Shown: positions 1 to 6,532, counted from the stretch's first letter. The stretch: DNA of 17,481 nucleotides from an uncultured Collinsella sp. (GCA_900544225.1 UQUD01000040.1:1-17481); one strand, 5' to 3'. Notes: a model not told the origin generated them from the sequence alone. Program-made: numbers and translations.

Positions 1-62
1 GGCTCGCCCTCAACGCCGTTGCCCTGGTGGCCATCCGACGCATTATGCGGGTGGAGCTATGA
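1..62 (+). CDS. C-terminal end of a TadB-like type II secretion F-domain protein (partial)
   Basis: Only the last 19 codons are inside the window, reading LALNAVALVAIRRIMRVEL before a TGA at 60-62. The hydrophobic stretch followed by a basic tail resembles the C-terminus of TadB, an inner-membrane platform protein of Tad/Flp pilus systems. The stop overlaps the ATG of the next gene (ATGA at 59-62), which is typical of translationally coupled tadB-tadC pairs. The call rests mainly on this context, because 19 residues are too few for a family assignment on their own. Confidence 0.55.
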   Translation, partial: LALNAVALVAIRRIMRVEL

Positions 63-700
63 GCGCCCTGGTCGGGGTCGCGGCGTGCCTGTGCGCGCTC
101 AGCGTGTTTATCGTGACAGGACTCAATCGTGCGGACGCATGCAAGATCGCCCAGGTCTGCAAACGCGAGGCGCTGCTGGTTGTTGCGGCTGCCCGATCGG
201 TGACCGATGTCCTGGTAGCACGGGTGAGGGGCATGCTCGGCACGGGTGGTACGGCGCAGGTGTCGCTCGGCGAGGTGTCCGAGATGATCGACGTGGTGCG
301 TCTGGGGCTTTCGGCCGGCCTTTCGTTCGATGCGGCGCTTGAGGTTTTTTGCGCCAATCGCCGATCGACGTTGGCGCTCCGCCTTGAGCGAGCCTGCATG
401 GCGTGGCAGGTGGGCGTGGGGACGCGCGAGGACGAGCTCCTGGCGGCCGCGCGCGACCTGGATGTGCGGGCGCTCGAAACCTTTGCCATCACAGCGGGGC
501 AGGCGCTTGCCCTCGGTGCCCCGCTTGCCGAGACGCTGGCAGCCCAAAGTCGCGAGATTCGCGCGGCCCATCGCGCTGCAGTCGAGCGCGAGATCGAGCG
601 CGCGCCGGTCAAGCTGCTGATTCCCACCGGCACGCTCATCTTGCCGGCGTTGCTTCTGTCCATATTGGGCCCGCTGCTGGGAGCAGGCGGGATGATGTAG
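59..700 (+). CDS. TadC-like pilus platform protein (type II secretion system F domain)
   Basis: This 213-residue protein has an N-terminal membrane segment (about residues 3-20) and a C-terminal one (about 186-208, rich in Leu/Ile). The central helical region contains EVSEMIDVVRLGLSAGLSFDAAL and a later GAPLAETLAAQSREIRAAHRA, as in T2SSF/GspF domains. TadB and TadC form the inner-membrane platform on which the Tad ATPase acts during pilin extrusion. It is shorter than many TadC proteins, which often approach 300 residues, so the domain may be reduced. The ATG overlaps the preceding stop by four bases and has a GGTGGAG ribosome site just upstream. It is followed after 10 bases by a pilin gene, which supports a pilus role. 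Confidence 0.8.
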   Translation: MSALVGVAACLCALSVFIVTGLNRADACKIAQVCKREALLVVAAARSVTDVLVARVRGMLGTGGTAQVSLGEVSEMIDVVRLGLSAGLSFDAALEVFCANRRSTLALRLERACMAWQVGVGTREDELLAAARDLDVRALETFAITAGQALALGAPLAETLAAQSREIRAAHRAAVEREIERAPVKLLIPTGTLILPALLLSILGPLLGAGGMM

Positions 701-710
701 GGAGGAATAC

Positions 711-944
711 ATGAATACGATGACTGACGTTGCTGGCAAGGTCTGGAGCTGGGCGTTTTGCCAGTCAATTCACGCTCGCCAGCGTGCCGAGGAACTGCTG
801 CGGGAGGAGAGCGCGCAGGGCACCACCGAGTACGCCATCCTGGTCGGTGTGCTCGTGGTGATCGCCATCATTGCCATCGTCGCATTTAAGGGCAAGGTCC
901 AAGATCTATGGAGCGCTATCAGCGAGGGTATCAACAGCCTGTAG
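711..944 (+). CDS. Flp-like pilin precursor
   Basis: This 77-residue peptide has a leader of about 35 residues ending REESA, then QGTTEYAILVGVLVVIAII, a hydrophobic helix of about 20 residues, and a short polar tail. The Glu-Tyr pair before the hydrophobic helix is the hallmark of Flp pilins, in which the leader is removed by a TadV-type prepilin peptidase. If cleavage falls between Ala35 and Gln36, Glu40 sits at mature position 5, as in type IV pilins. The leader is unusually long for an Flp pilin. A GGAGG ribosome site lies six bases before the ATG. It follows the platform gene directly and is probably the major or a minor pilin of the system. Confidence 0.8.
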   Translation: MNTMTDVAGKVWSWAFCQSIHARQRAEELLREESAQGTTEYAILVGVLVVIAIIAIVAFKGKVQDLWSAISEGINSL

Positions 945-1471
945 AGGGCGCCCGTCCCGTCGGCGCGTTGCTGGTGCTTGCCTGTGCGGTCGTGGCGGTG
1001 GCAGTGGTGGTTTGGGGGCTTAACGCAGCACGGCAACAACGTTTAGGGGTTGCCGCGGATGCGGGCTCGGGTTCGGTTGCGGCGTCTCAAAAAGACGATG
1101 CGCGAGACGCGGACGATGCGAATGCCGTCGTCACGGCGCAAACGTTCTTGCAAGCACTCGACGAGCGAGCGGACGCTGCAACGGGTTCATCTGCAAACAA
1201 TGCCGTCGCTGTTCGTCTCGCATGGTCCGAGTGCCGACCGATGACCGAAGCGGCGGCGGATATGCTGCGTTCCTATCGCGAGGTGCCCACGGCGCAACTT
1301 GCTCTGAGCGGCTATCTCGACATCAAGGGCAACGTGTGGGGCGCCATCGTGCGTGACGGACGCGGCTGGGTCGATATGGTGACGGTTGCCGCGGATGCTG
1401 GTGATACTTCGTGTCGCCTGCGCGTGGTCCGCCTGACCCCGCAGACAACGAACTCAAAGGAGGGGTCGTGA
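908..1471 (+). CDS. Unrecognised single-pass membrane protein of the pilus operon
   Basis: I do not recognise this 187-residue protein. It has a short cytoplasmic start, one membrane segment at about residues 19-38 (ALLVLACAVVAVAVVVWGL), an Ala/Asp-rich low-complexity linker (about 45-90), and a globular C-terminal part containing WSECRPMTEAAADML, a GYLDIKGNVWGAIVRDG stretch and a lone late Cys (TSCRLRVV). That topology puts most of the chain outside the membrane. The ATG at 908 overlaps the pilin gene by 37 bases and its ribosome site is weak. A TTG or GTG about 60 bases downstream is possible but would cut into the membrane segment. Its place between two pilin-like genes suggests a pilus assembly or minor structural role, by context only. 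Confidence 0.65.
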   Translation: MERYQRGYQQPVEGARPVGALLVLACAVVAVAVVVWGLNAARQQRLGVAADAGSGSVAASQKDDARDADDANAVVTAQTFLQALDERADAATGSSANNAVAVRLAWSECRPMTEAAADMLRSYREVPTAQLALSGYLDIKGNVWGAIVRDGRGWVDMVTVAADAGDTSCRLRVVRLTPQTTNSKEGS

Positions 1472-1472
1472 A

Positions 1473-1691
1473 ATGCATGATGTCCTGCGCGAGGAATCTG
1501 CCCAGGCAACGGTCGAATACGCCATCGTCACGGTGGCGCTGCTTTCCATCGTGCTGGCGATCGCGGGGCTTTGGCGTGCCGGTGCCGATGGGCGCTTGGC
1601 GGCGCTGGTCGAGCGGGCGGCGTCTCACGGCGTCACTTCGACATCGGTTGTCGACGCTGCTGCGGGTTCTAAGGACATCGTGCTGTATTGA
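1473..1691 (+). CDS. Second small pilin-like protein (Flp/TadE-type N-terminus)
   Basis: This 72-residue peptide begins MHDVLREESAQATVEYAIV and continues with a hydrophobic helix to about residue 33, then a short polar domain. The ESAQATVEYA motif closely matches the Flp-like pilin at 711-944, with a much shorter leader of 10 residues before the predicted cleavage point. Glu15 would be mature position 5. A strong AAAGGAGG ribosome site (1456-1463) lies nine bases before the ATG and is embedded in the end of the preceding gene. The product is probably a minor pilin processed by the same peptidase. Confidence 0.75.
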   Translation: MHDVLREESAQATVEYAIVTVALLSIVLAIAGLWRAGADGRLAALVERAASHGVTSTSVVDAAAGSKDIVLY

Positions 1692-2166
1692 TGTCGCGCG
1701 CGAGGACCGGGCGCAGTCTACGGTCGAGGCGGCATTCCTGCTGCCGACGTTTCTGACGCTCGTCCTGTTGGCGCTGCAGCCGGTGTGCCTGCTCTACACA
1801 CGCGCGGTCATGGAGTCTGCCGCCGCCGAGACCGCGCGGCTCATGACCACGACGACGGTGGGGGATGACGAGGATATTAAGGAGTTCGCCCGCCGCCGTC
1901 TTGCCGCGGTTCCCGACGTTTCGATTTTTCATGCCGGCGGGCCTCTGTCGTGGGATATCGAGCTTGGTCGGGCTGGCACGGGCGGCGTCTCGTCCGTTTC
2001 CGTTACCGGCGAGGTTAAACCGCTGCCCGTGATCGGTGTGTTTGCGCAGGCTATGGGTAGTGCAGGCCAAAACGGCTATGTCGAGCTTAGGGTCGACGTC
2101 TCGTATCGATCACGTCCCGAGTGGCTGGAGGGAGACTATGATTCATGGATTGCTGCATGGGATTAA
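1648..2166 (+). CDS. TadE-like minor pilin / pseudopilin
   Basis: The core EDRAQSTVEAAFLLPTFLTLVLLALQP followed by CLLYTRAVMESAAAETARLM is a clear TadE-type N-terminus: a Glu just before a hydrophobic helix, then an Ala-rich amphipathic helix. A beta-rich extracytoplasmic part follows. The start is uncertain. No ATG or GTG exists in this frame near the expected N-terminus. The nearest conventional codon is TTG at 1648, which overlaps the preceding gene by 44 bases and has no clear ribosome site. An ATT at 1687, 11 bases after AAGGA, would give IDVAREDRAQ, aligning with MHDVLREESAQ of the upstream pilin. The ATG at 1691 is out of frame. The family call is firm; the start is not. Confidence 0.75.
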   Translation: MSTLLRVLRTSCCIDVAREDRAQSTVEAAFLLPTFLTLVLLALQPVCLLYTRAVMESAAAETARLMTTTTVGDDEDIKEFARRRLAAVPDVSIFHAGGPLSWDIELGRAGTGGVSSVSVTGEVKPLPVIGVFAQAMGSAGQNGYVELRVDVSYRSRPEWLEGDYDSWIAAWD

Positions 2167-4303
2167 GCGCTGCCTGTTGAGGGTGACGAGGGGGTTTGCG
2201 TGCCGTTGCCGACCGCGTGCTCGCTGCAAGCGAGGTGGCTTTATGGGTCGAGCCGGGATCGACCTGTTTATCGAAGACGGTGCCTATACCACGCTCTCCT
2301 CTGCGGTGGTCATCTTGGTGGTGCTCACGTTGCTGTTTTCGTCGACGGCGGCGATATGGAGCATGTCGCGCGCGGGGGACACCCAGGTGGCTGCCGATAG
2401 CGGCGCGCTGGCAGGCGCCAATGTGGTGGCGTCCTACCATACGGCTGCGACAGTGGTGGATGCGAGCATATTGAGTTTGGGCCTAGCGGGGTTTGCCACG
2501 ATCGGCACCGGCTTGGTCGCCATCCTTATTCCGGGTGCCGAGCTTGCCGCGGGCGATATGGTCGACATGGGGATCGAGATCATTAAAACGCGCAATAAGT
2601 TTGCCAAAAGCGCCTCCAAGGGCCTGCAGAAAATCGAGACGGCTCTACCGTATCTGGTCGCTGCGCGAGCTACGCAGGCCGTGTCGGCGCAGGATACCGA
2701 GGGTGCGACCTATACCGGTACGGCGCTTGCCGTGCCCAGGACGTCCGAGTCGGATTTCGTTGCGCTCGAGGGGTCCGAGATCTCGACCGATGCTGTCGAG
2801 AGCGCCTCAAAAGACCTTGACTATGCCGCCAAGGAACTGCAGAAAGCGTCCGAGAAAACGTCAAAGGCCAAGGAACGCGCCTGGCTTGCCGACTGCGGTG
2901 GATCGGACGAGAACGCGATTGGCAGCTGTTCATGTATGTGGGAACGCGCGGGGAGTTTGGCAAAGCTCTCAGGTGAGCAGAACCCGCATTATGCCTCGAG
3001 CGTTACGTGGGAGCCGCAAGTGGCGCTCGATCGCGCGAAGGCCTACTATCACCAGCGTCTGGCAGACGAAAAACCGCAGGGTTCAAGCGTCGAGATGAAG
3101 GCGGAGTCGGCGGCGCGCAAGGCGTTTTACACCTATGCGAGTACAGAGGTCAATCGTGCATATGTAACCGAGGGCGGAGATGAAGTCGCTTCCTATATTC
3201 CGCTGTTGCCGCGCAACACTGACGAGGTGCGAGCGACGGAGCTCTATACCGATGCGGCGTGGCCAACCAGTACCAACGATGGCAAGACGTATCTGCATTA
3301 CGGAACGAGTTGCCCCAACTATAAGAAAGGGACGCCAGGCGGGCTAGCCTCGGTCGCTGCTTATGACGGGCAGGACAAATGCAACAGATGCCATTTTGGT
3401 GTTTCGTCGCTCGGCGCCGTTGCGGCTCCTTCGACTTCAATCGAAAACGGCTTCGAGTACCACTTTGATCGATTCAAAGACGCTCTGGAAGACTACGTCG
3501 AATGCCGCAACAAAGAGCTTGAGCTCATGCGCCAGACCGAGGACGAGGCTGACCGTGCGGGCAATGCGTTTGACGAGGCTATTAAAACGCTTTCGGGCGA
3601 GCGTCCGCGTATCGCCCCGCCCGGGCGAAATGGCGTGGTTGCCCTTGCGGTTTCGGGTGCCATCTCGAGCCCCGATGAGCTCAACTCTTCGTTTAACACG
3701 ACAGTCAGGCTTGGCGATCGCGGTGCTATCTCTGCCGCGGTGCTGGCGCCCGATGAGGCGACGGCGCAAAACAACGTGCTTTCGCGATTTTTCTCGACAT
3801 TGAAGGAACGCTCGGGCGGCGTTGCCGGCGTGCTCGATGGCGTCATGGATGTTTGGGGACGGCTGCTCGTAGGATACGGTGATATCCAAGGTTCGGCCGA
3901 CGAACTTATGGACGAGATGATTAAAGGCCTAGGAGGGGGCAGCGGCGCGTTGGGTTCCATCGCATCGTGGCTCGGCGATACCGTTTCGGCGTCCATGGCG
4001 GCGTTGGGTCTGGAACCGTGCGACTTGCGCCTGCGAAAGCCAGTGCTGACCGATTCCGCCAACGTCATTAAGAGTCCGGGGTCTGACATTGCTGGTCTTT
4101 CTCAAGCGCAAGACAAGCTGCGAAGTATTCCGTTGGGCGTGACCGATCCCAAGGCGCTTTGCGAGGCGTTGGAATATCAAGTCGAACGCACCATTAGCGG
4201 TACGGTGTTCACACTTGCGGAGATTCCTCTGCCCGGCGGCGGCTCCATCCCGCTCACCGTCGATGTCGCCACGCTGGTTGGCGCTCTGGGCGGTGGGTCG
4301 TAA
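2138..4303 (+). CDS. Large TadG-like pilus-associated surface protein
   Basis: The N-terminal region has EDGAYTTLSSAVVILVVLTLLF followed by MSRAGDTQVAADSGALAGANVVA, the pattern of TadE/G-like domains in which one membrane helix is followed by an Ala-rich segment. A second hydrophobic region (GLAGFATIGTGLVAILIPGA) follows. The remaining 500 or so residues are extracytoplasmic, partly coiled-coil (KELQKASEKTSKAKERAW), and contain Cys clusters (CGGSDENAIGSCSC; CNRCH near residue 415). The 2138 start has a strong GGAGG ribosome site six bases upstream and gives 721 residues with a very basic, Cys-containing leader; it overlaps the upstream gene by 29 bases. An ATG at 2243 with GAGGTGG upstream gives 686 residues and a more ordinary N-terminus. 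It probably acts at the pilus base or as an adhesive component. Confidence 0.75.
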   Translation: MIHGLLHGIKRCLLRVTRGFACRCRPRARCKRGGFMGRAGIDLFIEDGAYTTLSSAVVILVVLTLLFSSTAAIWSMSRAGDTQVAADSGALAGANVVASYHTAATVVDASILSLGLAGFATIGTGLVAILIPGAELAAGDMVDMGIEIIKTRNKFAKSASKGLQKIETALPYLVAARATQAVSAQDTEGATYTGTALAVPRTSESDFVALEGSEISTDAVESASKDLDYAAKELQKASEKTSKAKERAWLADCGGSDENAIGSCSCMWERAGSLAKLSGEQNPHYASSVTWEPQVALDRAKAYYHQRLADEKPQGSSVEMKAESAARKAFYTYASTEVNRAYVTEGGDEVASYIPLLPRNTDEVRATELYTDAAWPTSTNDGKTYLHYGTSCPNYKKGTPGGLASVAAYDGQDKCNRCHFGVSSLGAVAAPSTSIENGFEYHFDRFKDALEDYVECRNKELELMRQTEDEADRAGNAFDEAIKTLSGERPRIAPPGRNGVVALAVSGAISSPDELNSSFNTTVRLGDRGAISAAVLAPDEATAQNNVLSRFFSTLKERSGGVAGVLDGVMDVWGRLLVGYGDIQGSADELMDEMIKGLGGGSGALGSIASWLGDTVSASMAALGLEPCDLRLRKPVLTDSANVIKSPGSDIAGLSQAQDKLRSIPLGVTDPKALCEALEYQVERTISGTVFTLAEIPLPGGGSIPLTVDVATLVGALGGGS

Positions 4304-4779
4304 TGAGTATCCGCATGCGTCTGCGCGAGGAGCGCGCCCAAGCGACGGTGGAGATGGCAGTGGTTACGCCCGTTTTGCTGGTGCTGGCACTCATCGTGTA
4401 CAACGTCATGATCTTTGCCAGCGCTGTCGCGCGCTTCGACCGCGTGGTGCCCGACATCGTGCTAGCGCATGCCGTGGCGTCGGAGGGGGAGGGCGACGAA
4501 AGCTCTGCCGATGCCTCGGCGACGGTTCAGACTCAAATTCTGAATGCCATGGAAGGCTATGACTTACAGATCGAAGTGTCGAGCGAGCAAGGCGCGAAGG
4601 CATCGGATGGTGGCCTGCTCTCCCTATCCGGTACGTTTAGGACCTACACCTGCACCATGCACTATGAGCCGTGGCCGACTTCTCTCAGCATCGCTGGCGT
4701 TCCGCTGGGGGCGCCGACAACGTTGTCGCACGAGCGTGCGGTGACGGTCGATCCATGGCGTTCGGGGGTGGTCATGTGA
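4303..4779 (+). CDS. TadE-like minor pilin / pseudopilin
   Basis: This 158-residue protein begins MSIRMRLREERAQATVEMAV and has a membrane helix at about residues 18-38 (VVTPVLLVLALIVYNVMIFA). It then has an Ala-rich segment and an extracytoplasmic beta-type domain ending in WRSGVVM. The AQATVEM motif with Glu17 matches the other pilin-like proteins of the operon and the TadE family. The ATG shares one base with the preceding stop (TAATG at 4301-4305), so translation is probably coupled. TadE-type pseudopilins are thought to help start or stabilise the pilus. Confidence 0.82.
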   Translation: MSIRMRLREERAQATVEMAVVTPVLLVLALIVYNVMIFASAVARFDRVVPDIVLAHAVASEGEGDESSADASATVQTQILNAMEGYDLQIEVSSEQGAKASDGGLLSLSGTFRTYTCTMHYEPWPTSLSIAGVPLGAPTTLSHERAVTVDPWRSGVVM

Positions 4780-5135
4780 CCGCGGTCTCGTCCTACATCG
4801 TCTACGCGCGGGCACTCAATAGGCTGGGTTGGACGCCGGCCGAGTTTGTGGTGGCGGAGTCGTTTGTCGTGCGCCTGCGCGGCATGCTGGGACGGCGTCC
4901 GGTTGCCGCCAACGGCCTGCCGCTCGTCATGGCGTTTCCACGCTGCTCTTCGGTCCATACGTGTTTTATGGCCTATCCCATCGACATCGCCTTCATCGAT
5001 CGCGACGGCAATATCCTCGCGCGCTACGAAAACGTCCGCCCTTGGCGCATGTGCTCCTGCCCCGGCGCCTGGGCCGTACTAGAGCGTCCTTCAATCATTG
5101 TTTCGACCCCTGCTCTCCAACGCGTGCCGGCTTAA
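4776..5135 (+). CDS. DUF192 family protein
   Basis: The 119-residue product matches the DUF192 fold pattern: LRGMLGRRP near the N-terminus, then MAFPRCSSVHTCFMAYPIDIAFID, then DRDGNILARYENVRPWRMCSCPGAWAVLE. The conserved features seen are the Arg-Gly-Met-Leu-Gly stretch, the His-Thr-Cys-Phe-Met segment and the Asp preceding the hairpin. No signal peptide is visible. The molecular function of DUF192 is not established. The GTG at 4776 overlaps the previous stop (GTGA) and has a GGGGGTGG site just upstream; an ATG at 4755 would add seven residues. Its position as the last gene of the pilus operon suggests a pilus-related role, which is inference. Confidence 0.78.
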   Translation: MTAVSSYIVYARALNRLGWTPAEFVVAESFVVRLRGMLGRRPVAANGLPLVMAFPRCSSVHTCFMAYPIDIAFIDRDGNILARYENVRPWRMCSCPGAWAVLERPSIIVSTPALQRVPA

Positions 5136-5153
5136 GAATTGGCGACAGTGGAC

Positions 5154-5168
5154 TTTCGTCATACGAAA
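5154..5168. promoter_or_regulatory. Palindromic operator upstream of the toxin-antitoxin pair
   Basis: TTTCGT and ACGAAA form a perfect 6-bp inverted repeat with a three-base centre, 25 bases before the toxin start. Ribbon-helix-helix antitoxins usually repress their own operon by binding such short palindromes, so this is the likely autoregulatory site. A TTGGCG at 5139-5144 could be the -35 element, but no convincing -10 hexamer is visible. Confidence 0.5.
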
Positions 5169-5193
5169 TTGGGTAAGATGGAGGAGAAGATGC

Positions 5194-5460
5194 ATGGATG
5201 TTGAGATTCATCCCAACGCTAAAAAGCACCTGACGGAAAAGCAGGTGCTTAGCGCTTGGCTTGCGGTTACTGAGTGCATTCGTCGCGAGTCGAAGGACGA
5301 GCCGCCGAGATGGCTTGCGATTGGATGGCTCCCAGACGGACGAAGCGTGGAGCTTGTCGCGGTCGAGCTTGTCCGTGGGTGGCTTATCATTCATGCCTTG
5401 TCTCCAGTCCAGAAGAAATTTTGGCAGGAGATTGAACAGGCTCGGCAAAGGGGTCGATGA
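5194..5460 (+). CDS. BrnT-like toxin of a type II toxin-antitoxin pair
   Basis: This 88-residue protein has a pattern resembling BrnT/RelE-fold ribonuclease toxins: an N-terminal IHPNAKKH segment, a helix (QVLSAWLAVTECIRRE), then PRWLAIGWLPDGRSVELVAVEL and a final GWLIIHALSPVQKKFWQEIEQ. The arrangement of RW-AIG, a two-strand hairpin, and II-A followed by a basic helix is BrnT-like, but the match is from memory of the fold and not a close identity. The ATG follows GGAGGAG by six bases. The toxin comes first and the antitoxin second with a four-base overlap, as in brnTA. BrnT toxins cleave mRNA. The assignment as a toxin is inferred from size, pattern and pairing. Confidence 0.6.
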   Translation: MDVEIHPNAKKHLTEKQVLSAWLAVTECIRRESKDEPPRWLAIGWLPDGRSVELVAVELVRGWLIIHALSPVQKKFWQEIEQARQRGR

Positions 5461-5744
5461 TGGGCAAGACGTATACGGCCGCTAATGGTCAGGTTGTAAC
5501 GGATGAAATGATTGACGCGTGGTGCGAGTCGTACGAGCGCGGAGAGTTTCCGGATGGCGAACACACCGTTGGTGGGATCGTGCATGGACGGCCCCCGCTC
5601 TCAGGTGAGGGGACGGCAACGCTGTCGGTCAAGATTCCTCTGGGAATGAAGGAGGCCATTCGTCGACGGGCGGCTGCCGAGGGGATGACGCCAAGTGAGT
5701 TTGCCCGTGCGGCTCTGAGTGAAAAACTTCTTGCTGCCGGCTGA
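5457..5744 (+). CDS. Ribbon-helix-helix antitoxin
   Basis: This 95-residue protein has a C-terminal ribbon-helix-helix domain: a strand TATLSVKIP (residues 53-61), a helix GMKEAIRRRAAAE (63-75), a turn and a second helix PSEFARAALSEKLLAAG. The N-terminal half (TAANGQVVTDEMIDAWCESYERGEFPDGEH) is acidic and probably flexible, the part that would wrap the toxin. The ATG overlaps the toxin stop (ATGA), and an in-frame ATG at 5460 is an equally good start. It likely neutralises the upstream toxin and represses the pair through the palindrome at 5154-5168. Confidence 0.75.
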   Translation: MMGKTYTAANGQVVTDEMIDAWCESYERGEFPDGEHTVGGIVHGRPPLSGEGTATLSVKIPLGMKEAIRRRAAAEGMTPSEFARAALSEKLLAAG

Positions 5745-5807
5745 TGCCTCTGACGTGCCGATTTATAGAACCGAGGCTGTGCTCAAAAACTTTTTTAAAA
5801 TTCTCGG

Positions 5808-5835
5808 TTGACCGGAACGCGTCCTTGGTTATACT
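5808..5835 (+). promoter_or_regulatory. Promoter of tRNA-Phe
   Basis: TTGACC (5808-5813) and TATACT (5830-5835) are separated by 16 bases and lie 32 bases before the tRNA. Both hexamers are close to the sigma-70 type consensus. The A/T-rich stretch just upstream (5783-5801) could act as an UP-like element. Confidence 0.8.
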
Positions 5836-5867
5836 AATCAAGCCTTGAAACAAGGCACACCTCAAAT

Positions 5868-5940
<73 letters not shown>

Positions 5941-5953
5941 CCTTGAATTGACT

Positions 5954-5983
5954 AGGACCTCTGTAAAGGGGTCCTTTTCTTTT
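5954..5983 (+). terminator. Intrinsic terminator of tRNA-Phe
   Basis: AGGACCTCT and AGGGGTCCT form a nine-bp stem (one G-U pair) closed by a GTAA loop and followed by TTTTCTTTT. It lies 13 bases after the tRNA. Confidence 0.85.
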
Positions 5984-6139
5984 ATGCAGCCCCCACATGG
6001 AATCGAATCCCGTGAGGGCGCGGAGCTGAGTAAACGCGTAAGCGTTTGCCAGCGCAGCTCGCAAGGCGCGTAAGCGCCGCAGCGGTCCGTCCGCGCAGCG
6101 CGCGGACGCGATTCCCTTCCCCGCCACCTTGAATTGACT

Positions 6140-6170
6140 AGGACCTCTGCAAAGGGGTCCTTTTCTTTTA
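6140..6170 (+). terminator. Second copy of the tRNA-Phe terminator
   Basis: The stem AGGACCTCT / AGGGGTCCT is identical to that of the first copy. The loop is GCAA instead of GTAA, and the T-rich tract TTTTCTTTT follows. It could stop read-through of the first terminator. Confidence 0.8.
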
Positions 6171-6183
6171 TCGAGGGCTCTGC

Positions 6184-6414
6184 GGAAATTGCGTCCCGGA
6201 ATTTGGCTTCAGAGTGGGATGCGTTTTCCGCTTTGATGTCGCTTGGGAAAGCGCGACCCGGAATCCGGCGTCAGAATGGGACGTGCTTTCCTTTTGCGGC
6301 CTTTGGCGGAAACTGCGTCCCAGATCTCGCGCTCAGAACGGGATGCATTTTCCGATTGAGGCCTCGAACGGAAAATGCATCCCAGTCTTTTGCGAAAAAC
6401 GGGATGCGCTTTCC
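6184..6414. repeat. Array of eight alternating 14-base half-sites (four units, 62-base period)
   Basis: Half-sites fitting GGAAAnyGCRTCCC occur at 6184, 6246, 6308 and 6370 in forward orientation and at 6216, 6278, 6340 and 6401 in inverted orientation. Forward sites are spaced exactly 62 bases, and neighbours of opposite orientation are 30-32 bases apart. Each forward-inverted pair can form a 14-bp hairpin with 11-12 Watson-Crick pairs and a loop of 17-18 bases. The sites at 6340-6353 and 6370-6383 are perfect inverted complements around a GAGGCCTC centre. The array lies between the tRNA-Phe tail repeat and the promoter region of the GH5-like gene. The sequence between half-sites is poorly conserved. 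No known repeat family is recognised. Confidence 0.88.
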
Positions 6415-6491
6415 GGCGCTTGCTTCCGACGTGCGTGCACATCTCGGGCCCGCCCGCTCAGACATTCCTCCCGCTTTTGCGCCACTTTACA

Positions 6492-6503
6492 GACCGTTCG
6501 GTC
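6492..6503. promoter_or_regulatory. Palindrome resembling a TetR-family operator
   Basis: GACCGTTCGGTC is a perfect hairpin-type palindrome (GACCG-TT-CGGTC), with outer ACAGAC / GTCTGT similarity just around it. Several TetR-family repressors bind palindromes of the AGACCG-CGGTCT kind. It lies 30 bases before the TATACT box at 6533. No TetR-type gene is in the window, so the partner is unknown. Confidence 0.4.
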
Positions 6504-6532
6504 GTCTGTCCGCACGCGCGGGTATACTCAAA

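Noticed and set aside
43..768. 241-codon minus-strand frame
   Set aside because: It is antisense to the TadC-like gene, rich in Ser/Arg/Ala and without recognisable motifs.
3380..3394. c-type cytochrome (CNRCH)
   Set aside because: A single motif in a large coiled-coil pilus protein, with no heme ligand context or cytochrome maturation genes nearby.
5764..5810. Terminator after the antitoxin gene (AACCGAG with CTCGGTT)
   Set aside because: The seven-bp arms are separated by more than 30 bases and no T-run follows; the right arm overlaps the tRNA-Phe promoter.
6184..6414. Possible CRISPR array
   Set aside because: The 14-base repeats alternate in orientation and are imperfect, the sequence between them is only 16-18 bases, and no cas gene is near.
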